From assembly GCA_938743325.2 (NCBI GenBank), contig OW568866.1, positions 744,001 to 808,000 of the forward strand: 64,000 nucleotides of DNA. The letters are read 5' to 3'. A program made the position numbers and the translations under genes. This document shows positions 48,758 through 58,474 of the stretch, piece by piece. Numbering within the stretch: the stretch's first letter is position 1; the number at the start of each line of letters is the position of its first letter. The notes under the pieces are model-generated. The model worked only from the letters and a program-made list of their open reading frames with translations. It made no database searches and was not told where the DNA came from. This DNA is from Pycnococcus provasolii. Its lineage: Eukaryota; Chlorophyta; Pseudoscourfieldiophyceae; Pseudoscourfieldiales; Pycnococcaceae.

Positions 48758-51094
48758 ATGGCTGCCGCCCGCGCGCACATCCACCAACGGCAGCGCGACG
48801 TCGCGTCCTCGTCCGCCAACATGGTCGCGTCGTGGTGGTCGTCGCTCTTTCGTGGAAACAACAAGAACAAAACATCTGCTACTGCTGGTGCTGCTGGCCG
48901 TTCCTCCTCCTCCTCCTCGCCACGACATGGGTGGCGCAGGGAGCTTCTTGGATTCATCGCGGTTCTTATCAGCCACCTGCTCGTGCTCGGTCTCTTTGCG
49001 TCCGTCGCGATGTGGGATCATGGCGAAGGCGACATGATCAAAACATCAGTGCCATCGCCGTCGTCGATGACAATCGGGAAGATGAAGAAGCGACTCTTCT
49101 CACCAACAATCATGAGTGGAATTTGGCTAAGAAGAGAGACGACTGCGACGGCGACGCATCACAAACAGCACCACTTCTCTTCTTACTTCTCGGTACTACA
49201 ACATCTCCTCCAGCAACTTCAACCGACTCCACGCGCCGCGCTCTTGTACTTCGGATTCGTCGTGCTCGAGGCGGCGTTTGCCATCTTCATGCCAGGACCC
49301 ATCGCGTATGGATTCCCTCTGATTGACAAGAGAGATGGATCGCACCACTGTCTCGCATACCGCTGCAACGGACTGGCAAGCTGGCACGCGACTCTTGCGC
49401 TCGTCGCGGCGCTGCACTTTGGTGGAGTGTATCGCCTGGAAACGCTCGCATTGGCAGATTTTGCACCCTGTCTCATGCTGGCGATGATAACCGGCGATTT
49501 ACTGAGCATCGTTACTTACCTCAGTGGGAAGTGGGTCAATCGCCAACAAAAACAACATGGAAATGATGAAGATGGTGATGGACGAGGCCACGGCCACGAC
49601 ACGATTGCGTCACCTTCCCCATCATCTTCGCCACGATCGTCGTTGGAGCAGCAGGATATGGAGGAGAACCCCTACGCAGTTCGCCGCATTCTCCACGACG
49701 ATGGTCGGCATCCAACCGTCTACGAGTCGCCCGATGGAAAGCGCGTGACGCGCGCGATGGTCCAGCAGGAGAAGAAGCCGTCGAAACGGCGTGGTGGCGA
49801 TGCAGGGAGAGGAGGAGGAGCAAAACGCCGACTGTACTCAGATGTCGTCCAGATCGGTCAAACTGCATCATCCGCTCGGGCACAGCAACAGCAGGCACCC
49901 GCCGGATTGGCTGGAACCGGGTTGGCGACGCCACGGCGACAGCGCCGTGTCACATTTTCCCCCACTACTACGACGACGACGTTCTCGAAGACTCCCGCAT
50001 TGTCCTCATTTCGCCGATTTGCTCGTGGATTATTACCGTTTGTCGTTAGCGAGCTGAGTCCCGTGAACTTCTCTTGGTGCGACTTTTTCATGGGTACCCA
50101 CCTCAATCCGCGTCTGTTCCGCGGAGCGCTGGACCTGAAATTTTGGGCGGAGATACGCATCTCATGGATGATACTCTTCTTCCTGACGCTGTCGTGCGCA
50201 CTCGCAGAACGCACCGCACGTGTTGCTGCATGTGCTCAAATCGGTGAAATGATGAGCAGCAGCCTCGTGCCATGGTTCAGCAATGGCCCGCTCGTTCTGC
50301 TGATTGCACACGCGCTGTACGCGAACGCGTGCATGAAGGGCGAAGAGTGCATACCTACGACGTTTGACATCTTCCACGAACGTTTTGGATTCATGCTCGC
50401 CTTCTGGAACGTGTGCGGTGTCCCATTCATGTACGCAACCAACGCGTATTACCTGTTCAAGCTGCGTGCTACGCATCCTGACTTGCCCAATTGGGCGGCG
50501 ATTTGTCTGCTTGTTGTCTTATTTGCGGCATACTACGTGTGGGACACGTCACAGAGCCAGAAGAACATGTACCGCATGCGCGAGCAGTACGAGGCGCTGC
50601 GTGCGACCTCTCGTTACGCGGCGAATCGGACGGAAGTGAAGGCGCGCCTTGCTTCCATGTCATACCTGCTTCGTCCGGGAGGACGTCCGGGTGCATGGCC
50701 GAAGCTTCCTGGAGCGCTTCTCGCTGAGAATGCCGAAGTGCTCACCGAACAGCCTGGCGACGTTCGACGCGACGACTTCGCGGAGCTCACGAAGGACAGT
50801 TCGACGCGCGCGCGCACCCTGCTTGTCGCCGGATGGTGGCGATATGCACGAAAGATACACTACACTGCGGATACGTTGATGGCGTGGGTTTGGGCACTCT
50901 GCTGTGTGGGCAAGGTGCACAGCGGCACTAGCTGGCTGGTGCGCTTGATTCCGTTCTTCTATCCGATGTTCTTCACCGCGATGATTGTGCACCGTGAGCG
51001 CCGCGACTTTGCGCGCTGTTCTGCAAAGTATGGGAAGCTGTGGAAGCGGTATACGGAGAAGGTGCCGTATGCGTTCGTTCCTGGAGTGTTTTAG
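48758..51094 (+). CDS. ERG4: sterol C24(28)-reductase, ERG4 type
   Basis: 778 residues. ERG4 reduces the C24(28) double bond, the last step to ergosterol, in the ER. Family signatures: GPIAYGFPLI and YRCNGLASWHA near 181-210, DFFMGTHLNPR at 442-452, ANACMKGEECIP, FMLAFWNVCGVPFMY, YYVWDTSQSQKN, GWWRYARKIHYTADTLMAW and the C-terminal CSAKYGKLWKRYTEKVPYAF. The ANAC-KGE and FWN-AGVPF patterns select ERG4 over C14 reductase (ERG24) or DHCR7. It differs from fungal proteins by a hydrophilic N-terminus of about 60 residues and an insertion of about 170 (262-435) between membrane segments, rich in Arg, Gly, Ser, Thr. Ergosterol is known in some green algae. ATG at 48758 is first. Confidence 0.88.
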   Translation: MAAARAHIHQRQRDVASSSANMVASWWSSLFRGNNKNKTSATAGAAGRSSSSSSPRHGWRRELLGFIAVLISHLLVLGLFASVAMWDHGEGDMIKTSVPSPSSMTIGKMKKRLFSPTIMSGIWLRRETTATATHHKQHHFSSYFSVLQHLLQQLQPTPRAALLYFGFVVLEAAFAIFMPGPIAYGFPLIDKRDGSHHCLAYRCNGLASWHATLALVAALHFGGVYRLETLALADFAPCLMLAMITGDLLSIVTYLSGKWVNRQQKQHGNDEDGDGRGHGHDTIASPSPSSSPRSSLEQQDMEENPYAVRRILHDDGRHPTVYESPDGKRVTRAMVQQEKKPSKRRGGDAGRGGGAKRRLYSDVVQIGQTASSARAQQQQAPAGLAGTGLATPRRQRRVTFSPTTTTTTFSKTPALSSFRRFARGLLPFVVSELSPVNFSWCDFFMGTHLNPRLFRGALDLKFWAEIRISWMILFFLTLSCALAERTARVAACAQIGEMMSSSLVPWFSNGPLVLLIAHALYANACMKGEECIPTTFDIFHERFGFMLAFWNVCGVPFMYATNAYYLFKLRATHPDLPNWAAICLLVVLFAAYYVWDTSQSQKNMYRMREQYEALRATSRYAANRTEVKARLASMSYLLRPGGRPGAWPKLPGALLAENAEVLTEQPGDVRRDDFAELTKDSSTRARTLLVAGWWRYARKIHYTADTLMAWVWALCCVGKVHSGTSWLVRLIPFFYPMFFTAMIVHRERRDFARCSAKYGKLWKRYTEKVPYAFVPGVF

Positions 51095-51095
51095 A

Positions 51096-51128
51096 CTGTG
51101 TGTGTGTGTGTGTGTGTGTGTTTTTTTT
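51096..51128. repeat. GT microsatellite followed by T run in ERG4 3' region
   Basis: (TG)n of about 12 units and a run of T directly after the ERG4 stop codon. Confidence 0.85.
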
Positions 51129-51258
51129 GTTGATTGGCGCCGCTGAATAAATGGGGTGGACGGTGAATCTAGATGGTGTGAATTGGCAATATCACTGAAC
51201 AAAAGTAAAGGTCAATTCCATAACTCAGTGAGCCAATCACAGACTCTCTACCTCGCCT

Positions 51259-52053
51259 TTACCTCGCCAGATAGCCCGCGAATCGGTCGAGGAGAGGCGT
51301 CATTCCTACGCGGTTTGTGACGGACGCGACGGAAGCGTAGATGCGATTCCACAGGTCGACGTGATATCTCCTCGCGTCCGCACACTTGTATCGCAGACGA
51401 AGGTACTGCGCGTAGGCAAACGCCATGACGTACCCTGCTGCGGTCTTTCCACCGGCGAAGGCGTGAATGAGTAGCAGAGGCAGTGCAACCACTTCCGCTT
51501 GTGCGTTGAGCATAAGTGCTTGTTGCTGGTGACTTCGCAGGAACGCCATAGCCTTGTTCCCACCGTATCCCCTCCAGAGCATGGACTGTCCAATCTTGCC
51601 GTTGAAGAACACGACGACGTGGTATATTGCCAACACGGTGGTTGGTATGAGTGCGACGGCGACAGGCCTCGTCGTCGCTGTGGAGAAGAAGATTATGGTT
51701 GCGAACGAGTACTGAAAGTCCGTGGTTGCAGCGATGTGCGGGAAGACGTTAGCGACGAGCGCGAGTCGTTCTCTCCACGTGTCGGTGGGTGCTCGCGTGG
51801 CTGTCGCTTCCGCGATCATGCGCTGGCGCATGTTTGTGACCGTCCTTGATCCGTGCACGAAGAGCGCGCACTGGAGCGCCATGACGTACGCTCGTTTCGC
51901 CAGTGCGGGTTTTCTCAGCAGGGGAAGGATCCACGACAATGCAGAGGCGAGTATCATGACGAGCGATGCGGCGGTGGCAGCTATTTGCGTGTTTGATGCA
52001 CGCGTTTGTGTTTGCGTTGGGGAAGAAGGAGGAGGAGGCTGTGGCGTGGACAT
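51259..52053 (-). CDS. TMEM33: TMEM33/Pom33 family membrane protein
   Basis: 264 residues from the first in-frame ATG (52053). TMEM33/Pom33 proteins bind reticulons, sit in the ER and nuclear envelope and help nuclear pore distribution. Three to four hydrophobic segments are visible: about 28-48 (AATAASLVMILASALSWILPLL), about 90-110, about 120-140 (ATIIFFSTATTRPVAVALIP) and about 190-210 (each read in part). The C-terminal soluble part YAQYLRLRYKCADARRYHVDLW matches the family. Confidence moderate because the family is short and hydrophobic. Shares a divergent promoter carrying CCCTAA repeats with the ATG22-like gene. Confidence 0.72.
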   Translation of the reverse strand: MSTPQPPPPSSPTQTQTRASNTQIAATAASLVMILASALSWILPLLRKPALAKRAYVMALQCALFVHGSRTVTNMRQRMIAEATATRAPTDTWRERLALVANVFPHIAATTDFQYSFATIIFFSTATTRPVAVALIPTTVLAIYHVVVFFNGKIGQSMLWRGYGGNKAMAFLRSHQQQALMLNAQAEVVALPLLLIHAFAGGKTAAGYVMAFAYAQYLRLRYKCADARRYHVDLWNRIYASVASVTNRVGMTPLLDRFAGYLAR

Positions 52054-52378
52054 GACGCGAAGATTCGGCAAGGGGGAGGGAAATGATACGGCAGGGAAGG
52101 GGAAGGGGGGCGGAGCGGAGGGGAGGCACTTCGGGCAGGTTCGGAACCCTAACCCTAACCCTAACAGGTAACCCTAACCCTAACTACCCTAACCCGGACT
52201 CCCTAACCCCGAATGAATGCCCTTGTTCTTGTTTAGTTAGGGGTTCGGAAAAAGGCTGTGAGTTGTTCGGAGAGTTCGGAGAGACGGACATTTGGGATCC
52301 GGTTCCTCACAAAACTCCTCACAGGTGTCGGCGACGTCGGCGACGGTCGCGTGTCACCATATACCTCTTAGTTGTCCC
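52054..52378. promoter_or_regulatory. bidirectional promoter with CCCTAA repeats, TMEM33 / ATG22-like
   Basis: Between two divergent genes. AACCCTAACCCTAACCCTAAC starts at about 52145, a second block AACCCTAACCCTAACTACCC at 52170-52188, and CCCTAACCCC ends at 52210. A purine-rich stretch at 52071-52125 is the pyrimidine tract of TMEM33. The largest telo-box cluster of the window. Confidence 0.5.
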
Positions 52379-54118
52379 ATGGCGGCGGCCCTCCAAGTAA
52401 CTACCTTTACCACCTCGAAGGAAATTCGCGCGTGGTACGGCTACGATGCCGCCAACTCGCCGTACAGCCAGGTGGTCATCGCGATCTTCGCGCCGCTGCT
52501 CATGGAAAAGTTGGCGGACACACACGCCAACCACGGCGCGGCAGAGCTGACGTGTGAAGAGCAAGACACAGAAACAAAAGTGTACCCGTGCCGCGCGTGC
52601 GTCGAGGGCGTCGGTGACAGGCTGTTTACTAACGCTAACACGCACGTAAGCCTGCCGAACAGACGCGTGAATCTCTTCGGCTCAGTGGCAATCAATCCCG
52701 TTGCATACGCGAGCCTGTTCATTTCCTTCTCGGTCATCTTTCAGGCATTTTCGTTCGTTACGTTTGGCGCTCACGCCGACTACGGTGCATACAGACTTGC
52801 GCTTCTTCGAATCATCGCGATACTCGGTGCTCTGAGCACGATGGCTTTTGCGCTGATACCGGGAGGGAACGACAACCACCGCTACTGGGAGATACCTGGC
52901 TTGCTGACCATCGTTTCGAACGTACTCTTCGGGCTCTCCGTTGTCTACTACAACGCCTTTCTGCCGCTCATCGTTGCCAACCACCCAGAAGTCGTTTCGT
53001 CCAGGCAAAACGGCGACGCCGACGACGTTTACGAGGCGGTGCAGCGCCGCGTCGAGAACGAAATATCTTCGAAAGGCATGACGTGGGGATATGCTGGCGG
53101 CGTACTCATGCTTCTAGTCAGCGGCGGCGTGCTTCTCATATCCGGTGCACTGGCGAAAGACGCGCAGCCTCACGTCATCGCGAACGGCTACAAGTTTACC
53201 TGCCTCGTCGCCGGCACGTGGTGGTTGGTGGGAACATTGGCGTGTACGGCGTACATGCACCCGAGACCAGGACCGCCGCTGCCGTTCAAGAAACCCGACG
53301 CGGATGCAAGCATTCTCGAACGTGCGAGGTACTATTCGCACGTGGCAACGTTGGGCTGGGTGTCAACCGCTCGCACACTTCGAAAGTCGTACACGAATCT
53401 CCCCACCACGTTCCTCTATCTAATCATTTACTTCATCTACAGCGATACGTTTAGTACCATCAGCTCGGTGGGCATTCTTTACGCCCGCTCGCAGCTGTGC
53501 TTGGGTCCAGGCAGCCTTTTTGTCGTCGCGGTGCTCGTTCCCCTCTTCGCACTACTGGGCAACATGCTGTGGCTTAAGCTCAGCGTTGCGTACAATCTGT
53601 CCAATCGCTTCATGGTCGTTCTCATTCTCGCAGCCTCTGCACTGATACCCGCTTGGGGCTTGCTCTCCTTCACCGGCATTGGGTTGGGATTTCAGAAGCA
53701 GTGGGAGGTGTACCTGCTCAGTGTTAGCTTTGGCCTTTGCCTTGGTGGCTTGCAGAGCTATAGTCGAACTCTCTATGCCAACTTCGTTCCACCAGGATCT
53801 GAATCTGAATTCTTCGCGCTGTATGAGGTCACTGACAAGGGAAGCAGTTGGCTTGGGCCTATGATCGTCGCGGCACTTAATCAGGGATCGTCCGACGGGC
53901 TGAGGTTCGCGTTCGTCTACCTCCTGGTTGGCACTTTGGTTCCAACGATAGTTTTGTTCTTCTTTGTTGATGAGACGAAAGGTCGTGCTGAGGCGGAAGC
54001 GTACGCCGAGGGGGAATCTCCTAAGAAGATGATCGTGAGTGACACGGACGACGGCGACGACGATCGTCATCATCATAAACATGGTGGTATTCAGATGCTG
54101 GATACCAGCACCATATGA
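52379..54118 (+). CDS. ATG22-like vacuolar transporter (MFS fold)
   Basis: 579 residues from the ATG at 52379. ATG22 proteins in yeast export amino acids from the vacuole after autophagy. Motif EIRAWYGYDAANSPYSQVV at about 16-34 is the family hallmark (GWY-YDFANSAY-TVV). About 11-12 membrane spans follow, with a Cys/Asp-rich loop early (ELTCEEQDTETKVYPCRAC) of uncertain role. The long loop after the fifth span and a C-terminal His/Asp-rich tail (DDGDDDRHHHKHGG) are cytosolic features. Direction of transport and substrates here unknown. An upstream open stretch lacks ATG. Confidence 0.8.
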   Translation: MAAALQVTTFTTSKEIRAWYGYDAANSPYSQVVIAIFAPLLMEKLADTHANHGAAELTCEEQDTETKVYPCRACVEGVGDRLFTNANTHVSLPNRRVNLFGSVAINPVAYASLFISFSVIFQAFSFVTFGAHADYGAYRLALLRIIAILGALSTMAFALIPGGNDNHRYWEIPGLLTIVSNVLFGLSVVYYNAFLPLIVANHPEVVSSRQNGDADDVYEAVQRRVENEISSKGMTWGYAGGVLMLLVSGGVLLISGALAKDAQPHVIANGYKFTCLVAGTWWLVGTLACTAYMHPRPGPPLPFKKPDADASILERARYYSHVATLGWVSTARTLRKSYTNLPTTFLYLIIYFIYSDTFSTISSVGILYARSQLCLGPGSLFVVAVLVPLFALLGNMLWLKLSVAYNLSNRFMVVLILAASALIPAWGLLSFTGIGLGFQKQWEVYLLSVSFGLCLGGLQSYSRTLYANFVPPGSESEFFALYEVTDKGSSWLGPMIVAALNQGSSDGLRFAFVYLLVGTLVPTIVLFFFVDETKGRAEAEAYAEGESPKKMIVSDTDDGDDDRHHHKHGGIQMLDTSTI

Positions 54119-54355
54119 TGAAGATGTGGTTCATTGGCCAGCTTTTGTAATGTAAGTAAGTTTGCTTTGTTGAAAGAAAAGCGCCTTCCTTCCTTCACGA
54201 CTTTGTGTATGCATGAACCACATGAACCGGCCACTTGTGACTTTAAAAATGGGCCATCTTAAGCCATGAACCTGGGCGCACCATATACAGTAGCACTACG
54301 GGTAGACCAAAAATCTGCCTTGAGAGGTGAGGTGCCACGTAAGACAGGAGCCAAA

Positions 54356-54519
54356 CGAAAAACCCCAAACCCCAAACCAAAAACCCGAAAACCCTAAACC
54401 AAACGAAAACCCTAAACCCCAAACCCAAAACCCCAAAAACCCAAACCCCAAACCCAAACGAAAACCCTAAACCCCAAACCCCAAACCCCAAACCCTAAAA
54501 ACCCCAAACCCCAAACCCC
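54356..54519. repeat. CCCTAAA/CCCCAAA telomere-like tract
   Basis: About 164 bases of degenerate seven-base units: CCCTAAA (plant-type telomere unit, about six copies) mixed with CCCCAAA and CCCAAAC. The minus strand is G-rich with runs of three to four G, so quadruplex formation is plausible. Confidence 0.85.
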
Positions 54520-54595
54520 GTCCGGTGGGCCGCACCAGCATATTACGTCATATTATGCCCAAGGGCCCACACAAGCTCGCCCCCCCCAAATGGAA

Positions 54596-54706
54596 ATGGG
54601 GATCCCTTTCTAGACTTAAACTTAACGCGAGAAGAGGGTGACCACCTCGGCCCCCCCCGATGGGGATCCCTTTCTAGACTTAAACTTAACGCGAGAAGCG
54701 GGTGAC
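54596..54706. repeat. 47-base direct repeats, 17-base gap
   Basis: Copy 1 at 54596-54642 and copy 2 at 54660-54706 match at 46 of 47 positions (core TTTCTAGACTTAAACTTAAC). Spacing 64 bases from start to start. Each is followed by a C-rich run. Confidence 0.9.
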
Positions 54707-54940
54707 ACGTCCCCCCCAATTTGTCCCCCTGCTCGTCCCAGTGCCCGTTGCGTCCCACTAGGCTGGAGAGACTCTGGAGAGATCCGGGGCAGAGAATCCG
54801 AGGCCCAGAAACTCCCTCCGGCATCGGATCTTCCTGGAGGGCAAAACTTGGGGCTCTTATCCCCCCGGCGCCCCTCGGGCTGTCGGGTCCCCCCCCTCCC
54901 TCCCCCTCGCAGGGTCCTGCTTTCCTCCTTCGTTTGAGCC

Positions 54941-55572
54941 ATGGCGCCCCATGGTGGTGGTGGTCCTCCTCCTCGTAATAGAGGTAATAGAGGCGGTCTG
55001 GCGTCGACGTCCGCGCACACAAACAACAACGGCGGGTCCGGCGGGTCCGACAAATCTGCTCTCATCCATAGTGGTGGTGCTAATGTTGGAGTTGTCAACT
55101 CAGCTCTCGGTAATGTTGGAAACAACAATCATGGAAGCAACAGCCACTCGCATAGTCCAAATGGACACGGCCCGCCCGTGGTGGTGGTGGGAAATAAACG
55201 ACGGCGACCGCACTCCGATGATAACAACAAGAACAACAACAACAACAGCAACAATAGCAACCAACAGCCGCCGTACACAGCAACAAACAAGGAACGAACG
55301 CGAAGTTACAGCCGTAGACCTGGGGAGGACAAACGGAGGAGCTACAGCCGACGGTGCTCGGAACGGCCTCCTCCGACAAGAGGAAACTACCGGAAAAACG
55401 ACAGCATCAACAGTAACCTGGGAGGCATACAGGGCATGGGTGCTTCCGGGGGCAGCGCGTTTGGACCTGTCGACGGACGCATGCCGCCAGAGTACGCGCA
55501 CCCATCTTACCGCCTAGGGAAGTCAGCCGCAGCCACAGCCATAGCCGCAGCCGCCGCACCAGCACCCGCTAC

Positions 55573-55609
<37 letters not shown>

Positions 55610-57076
55610 TACCGCTCGCCACCGCACAGACCTGACGACAAGGATGGGCACTACGTCTACGCGCTCGGAGAGTCGCTCACACCACGCTACAAAATCTTGT
55701 CCCGCCTAGGCGAGGGAACGTTCGGGCGTGTGCTCGAGTGCTGGGACCGCGAAACGCGCTCGTACACCGCCGTCAAGGTGATCCGCTCCGTGCGCAAGTA
55801 CCGCGAGGCTGCCATGATGGAAATCAAGGTGCTGCGTGCCATTGCGGAGGAGTGGCGAAAGAGTGCCCCGAAAAACTCCGAGAACAGGTGCGTGGAACTG
55901 TTGGGCTGGTTTTCGTACCGCGACCACGTTTGCATGGTGTTTGAGAAACTTGGGCTGAGCCTGTACGACTTCATGCGACGCAACCGCTACCAGCCTTTTC
56001 CCGTGACTCTCGTGAGGCAGTTTGGCATCCAGCTTGTCGAGGGACTCGTCTTCATGCACCGCCACGGACTCATCCACACGGATCTCAAACCGGAAAACAT
56101 CCTCCTCGTCAACACCGACTTTACGCAGCACAACAACTTGCTGGAGTCCGCCCACCAGGTTTCCATCAAGCTGATTGACTTCGGAAGTGCAATCTTCACG
56201 CACGATCACCACAGCCGGGTGGTGTCCACGCGACACTACCGCGCCCCCGAGGTGATTTTGGGGCTGGGGTGGTCGTTCCCGTGCGACGCGTGGTCTGTGG
56301 GATGCATCCTAGTCGAGCTGATGCAGGGTGAGGCTCTGTTTCAGACGCACGAGGATCTCGAGCATCTCGCGATGATGGAGAGCCTGCTTGGCCCCATACC
56401 AGGTAAGATGGTGAAGAATGCCGACTGCAAGGCTGCTCGTTACTTCCGCAAGCGCGTGCTGCACCCATCAGGCGCCGCTGCGGTCGCTGCTGCAGCTGCT
56501 GCCGCCGCCGCTGCCGCCGCCGCCGCCATGTCAGATGGAAGCGGTGCCAGTACAGGAACTGCAAACATGGCACTTCCTGCACCTCTCGCCGCACCCGCAC
56601 CCGCACCCGCTCCCGCTGCCACCACTGCCGCCACTGCCGCCGCCCCTGCGCCCGCAGCAGCGACAACACAAACTCCAAAGTCGCACTCAGCATCCGCACC
56701 AGCACCTGAAATTGGTGCTGGTGATTTTGACCGACCACCCGCCGTCGTGTCGCGCAAGCCTGTGCCAACGACAGGGGAACAGGTTGAGCTAGTGCAATAC
56801 GAGTTGATCTGGCCCGAGGGTGCGCAGAGTGACGAGAGCTTGGCGGCAGTTGCACGAGTCAATCCCCTCTCGGTAACACTCTTGCAAGGGCAGGCTGCCT
56901 TTGCTGCCGCAAACGCAAACGATACGGCCAGCGCTGGAGCTGGCGGCAGCGGAAGTTCTGGCGGTGAAGCCGGTTCCAGTGAAACCGAGGCGATGCTGTC
57001 GCTCATTCTCGGACTACTTCGGTATGATCCACACGAGCGACTGACTTCTGAGGAAGCTTTGCTGCTTCTTCGATGA
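54941..57076 (+). CDS. CLK/LAMMER dual-specificity kinase with large insertions
   Basis: 711 residues. CLK/AFC kinases phosphorylate SR splicing factors in the nucleus. Kinase motifs: GEGTFG at 257-262, TAVKV with Lys279, HTDLKPEN at 379-386, DFGSA with Asp413, HYRAPEV, and the signature EHLAMMESLLGP at 474-485 (family EHLAMMERILGP). The N-terminal 250 residues are low complexity (Asn, Gly, a Gln run from (CAG)12 at 55574-55609). Between subdomains X and XI about 105 residues (about 508-613: poly-Ala, then Pro/Ala) interrupt the kinase, and a second Gly/Ser insert (about 635-665) precedes LILGLLRYDPHERLTSEEAL. The ATG at 54941 is first. ORF quality and conserved motifs argue that it is a real, active kinase. 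Confidence 0.9.
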
Positions 57077-57176
57077 AGGCAAATGAATAAGTGAATAACC
57101 TAAGATCGCTGATTCAGTAATTGAACGTAATTTTACCTTTTTTTTTCAAATCACAAGGAGCAAACAAAAATATCTT

Positions 57177-58229
57177 TCAGCCAAGAGTGCATGCGTGATA
57201 CGTGGAGGCGACATTGCTCACGACGTTGTCAATACAAATCACGCACTGCCCATCGTCGTCTTCGCCAGCCGCATACAGGCGCACAGAGTCATCGTCACCT
57301 AGCCGCGCAAATGCTAGTCCGCAGATGCGCTTGAGCGGAACGTCAACCGTCGATATCGTCGATCCATCCTCCGAGGAGACGTGGTGTAGCTTAGGTGCGT
57401 CGCCCGACTGTGTGGCGATCCACAGGTTTCCACTTCCGTCCACCGCCATTGTGGAAATCGGAGCGTCCCGTTCGAACGTGGCTGCCACAGTACTAAGTGT
57501 CGCCATGTGCGGGTCGAAAGCATACATGCTCACCACATTCTTGTCTGCGATGTAAAAGTTGTTTTCGTGGAATGCGGCGCCAGAGCAACTTGTCACAGCT
57601 CCAACTTCGTGCACGTCGTTCGCGACGCCCACTTTGACGAGCGCTCCATCGATCATCTTCCTCGCGTTCTCGACACAGAACACTTCACCGATAGCTTCTC
57701 CGTTGGACGTCTTTGTCCCGATCCACAGTCTCCCGGCCGCATCCGCCGTCGCGACGCTCAGATGGCTGAGCATGCGTCGCGCCACCACCTGCTTAGCGGC
57801 TTCCGGGTCGTGCGCCGTCATCACGCCTCCGTCGCCAAGGATGTCGCAGTAGCAGGTTGGCTTCTCACGAATATCTTCCCCGTTTTTTCCAACGACAAAC
57901 AAGCCTCCTCCTTTTCCCGTTTCTCTGTCGGTCGCCATGGCGACAACGTACCCACCCCCTTCTCTCGCATCACGCGGTATAGCAAATGTCGCGTTTGCGT
58001 TGCTAATACCCAGCTTCAAAACAGATAGAGAACTGTCACGAGAAATCGTGATGATCGATGACGATGACGATGACGACGATGACGATGAGGAGGTAACCAA
58101 AATTAAACACCCTGACGATGATGAAGAATCACCACATACACATGATACCAGTGATCCCGGCGAAATGAAAGATTCACCATCACATGAGCTAAGGTCAGAA
58201 GAAAGAGAAGAAGGGAGGGATATGCGCAT
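57177..58229 (-). CDS. SMP-30/gluconolactonase-like beta-propeller protein
   Basis: 350 residues. SGL-family six-bladed propellers include gluconolactonases and regucalcin. Matching segments: LSVATADAAGRLWIGTK, ENNFYIADKNVVSMYAFDPH and MAVDGSGNLWIATQSGDAPK, with GLAFARLGDDDSVRLYAAG (each in part) at propeller-blade spacing. The N-terminus to about residue 85 is Ser-rich; SSSSSSSSSSSS near 47-58 comes from a GAT/GAC repeat on the other strand. The metal-binding Glu expected early in the fold (family N-terminal LLEGP) is not evident, so enzymatic activity is uncertain. ATG at 58229 in a weak context. Convergent with CLK across 100 bases. Confidence 0.7.
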   Translation of the reverse strand: MRISLPSSLSSDLSSCDGESFISPGSLVSCVCGDSSSSSGCLILVTSSSSSSSSSSSSIITISRDSSLSVLKLGISNANATFAIPRDAREGGGYVVAMATDRETGKGGGLFVVGKNGEDIREKPTCYCDILGDGGVMTAHDPEAAKQVVARRMLSHLSVATADAAGRLWIGTKTSNGEAIGEVFCVENARKMIDGALVKVGVANDVHEVGAVTSCSGAAFHENNFYIADKNVVSMYAFDPHMATLSTVAATFERDAPISTMAVDGSGNLWIATQSGDAPKLHHVSSEDGSTISTVDVPLKRICGLAFARLGDDDSVRLYAAGEDDDGQCVICIDNVVSNVASTYHACTLG

Positions 58230-58474
58230 TCTTCTAAGAGAAGTAGTACTTACAGGGGTATAGCAAAGATGAGACGGGTAAAGGTAGCGACATAGATAGA
58301 ATACCGGTAAACCTTTACCTCCGGCGGCGGCGGAGATATCTCAAGTCTCCCTTAAATTTCTTTTTTCTATCCTTTTTCCCCCCTTTCTTTTCCGACCTTC
58401 GATTTCAGACCACGGATTTCAGACCACCGATGTTCAGAGTTCCATCTTGGTGGTGGCATCCGGCCCTTCAGAAA

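Larger units (their letters stand above)
54119..54940. other. intergenic region with telomere-like tract and direct repeats
   Basis: About 820 bases. Contains the C-rich 54356-54519 tract and two 47-base direct repeats at 54596-54706 (separate entries), then C/T-rich sequence (about 54889-54935) that ends just before the CLK start. No gene. Confidence 0.55.

Noticed and set aside
49508-49520. TTACTTACCT resembling the 5' end of U1 snRNA
   Set aside because: It lies inside the ERG4 coding frame and no snRNA-like flanks or Sm site are present.
48758-51094. ERG24 (C14 reductase) or lamin B receptor assignment
   Set aside because: The ANAC-KGE and FWN--GVPF blocks match ERG4 more closely.
54356-54519. 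a chromosome end
   Set aside because: Intact genes continue on both sides and the tract is degenerate, so it is interstitial.
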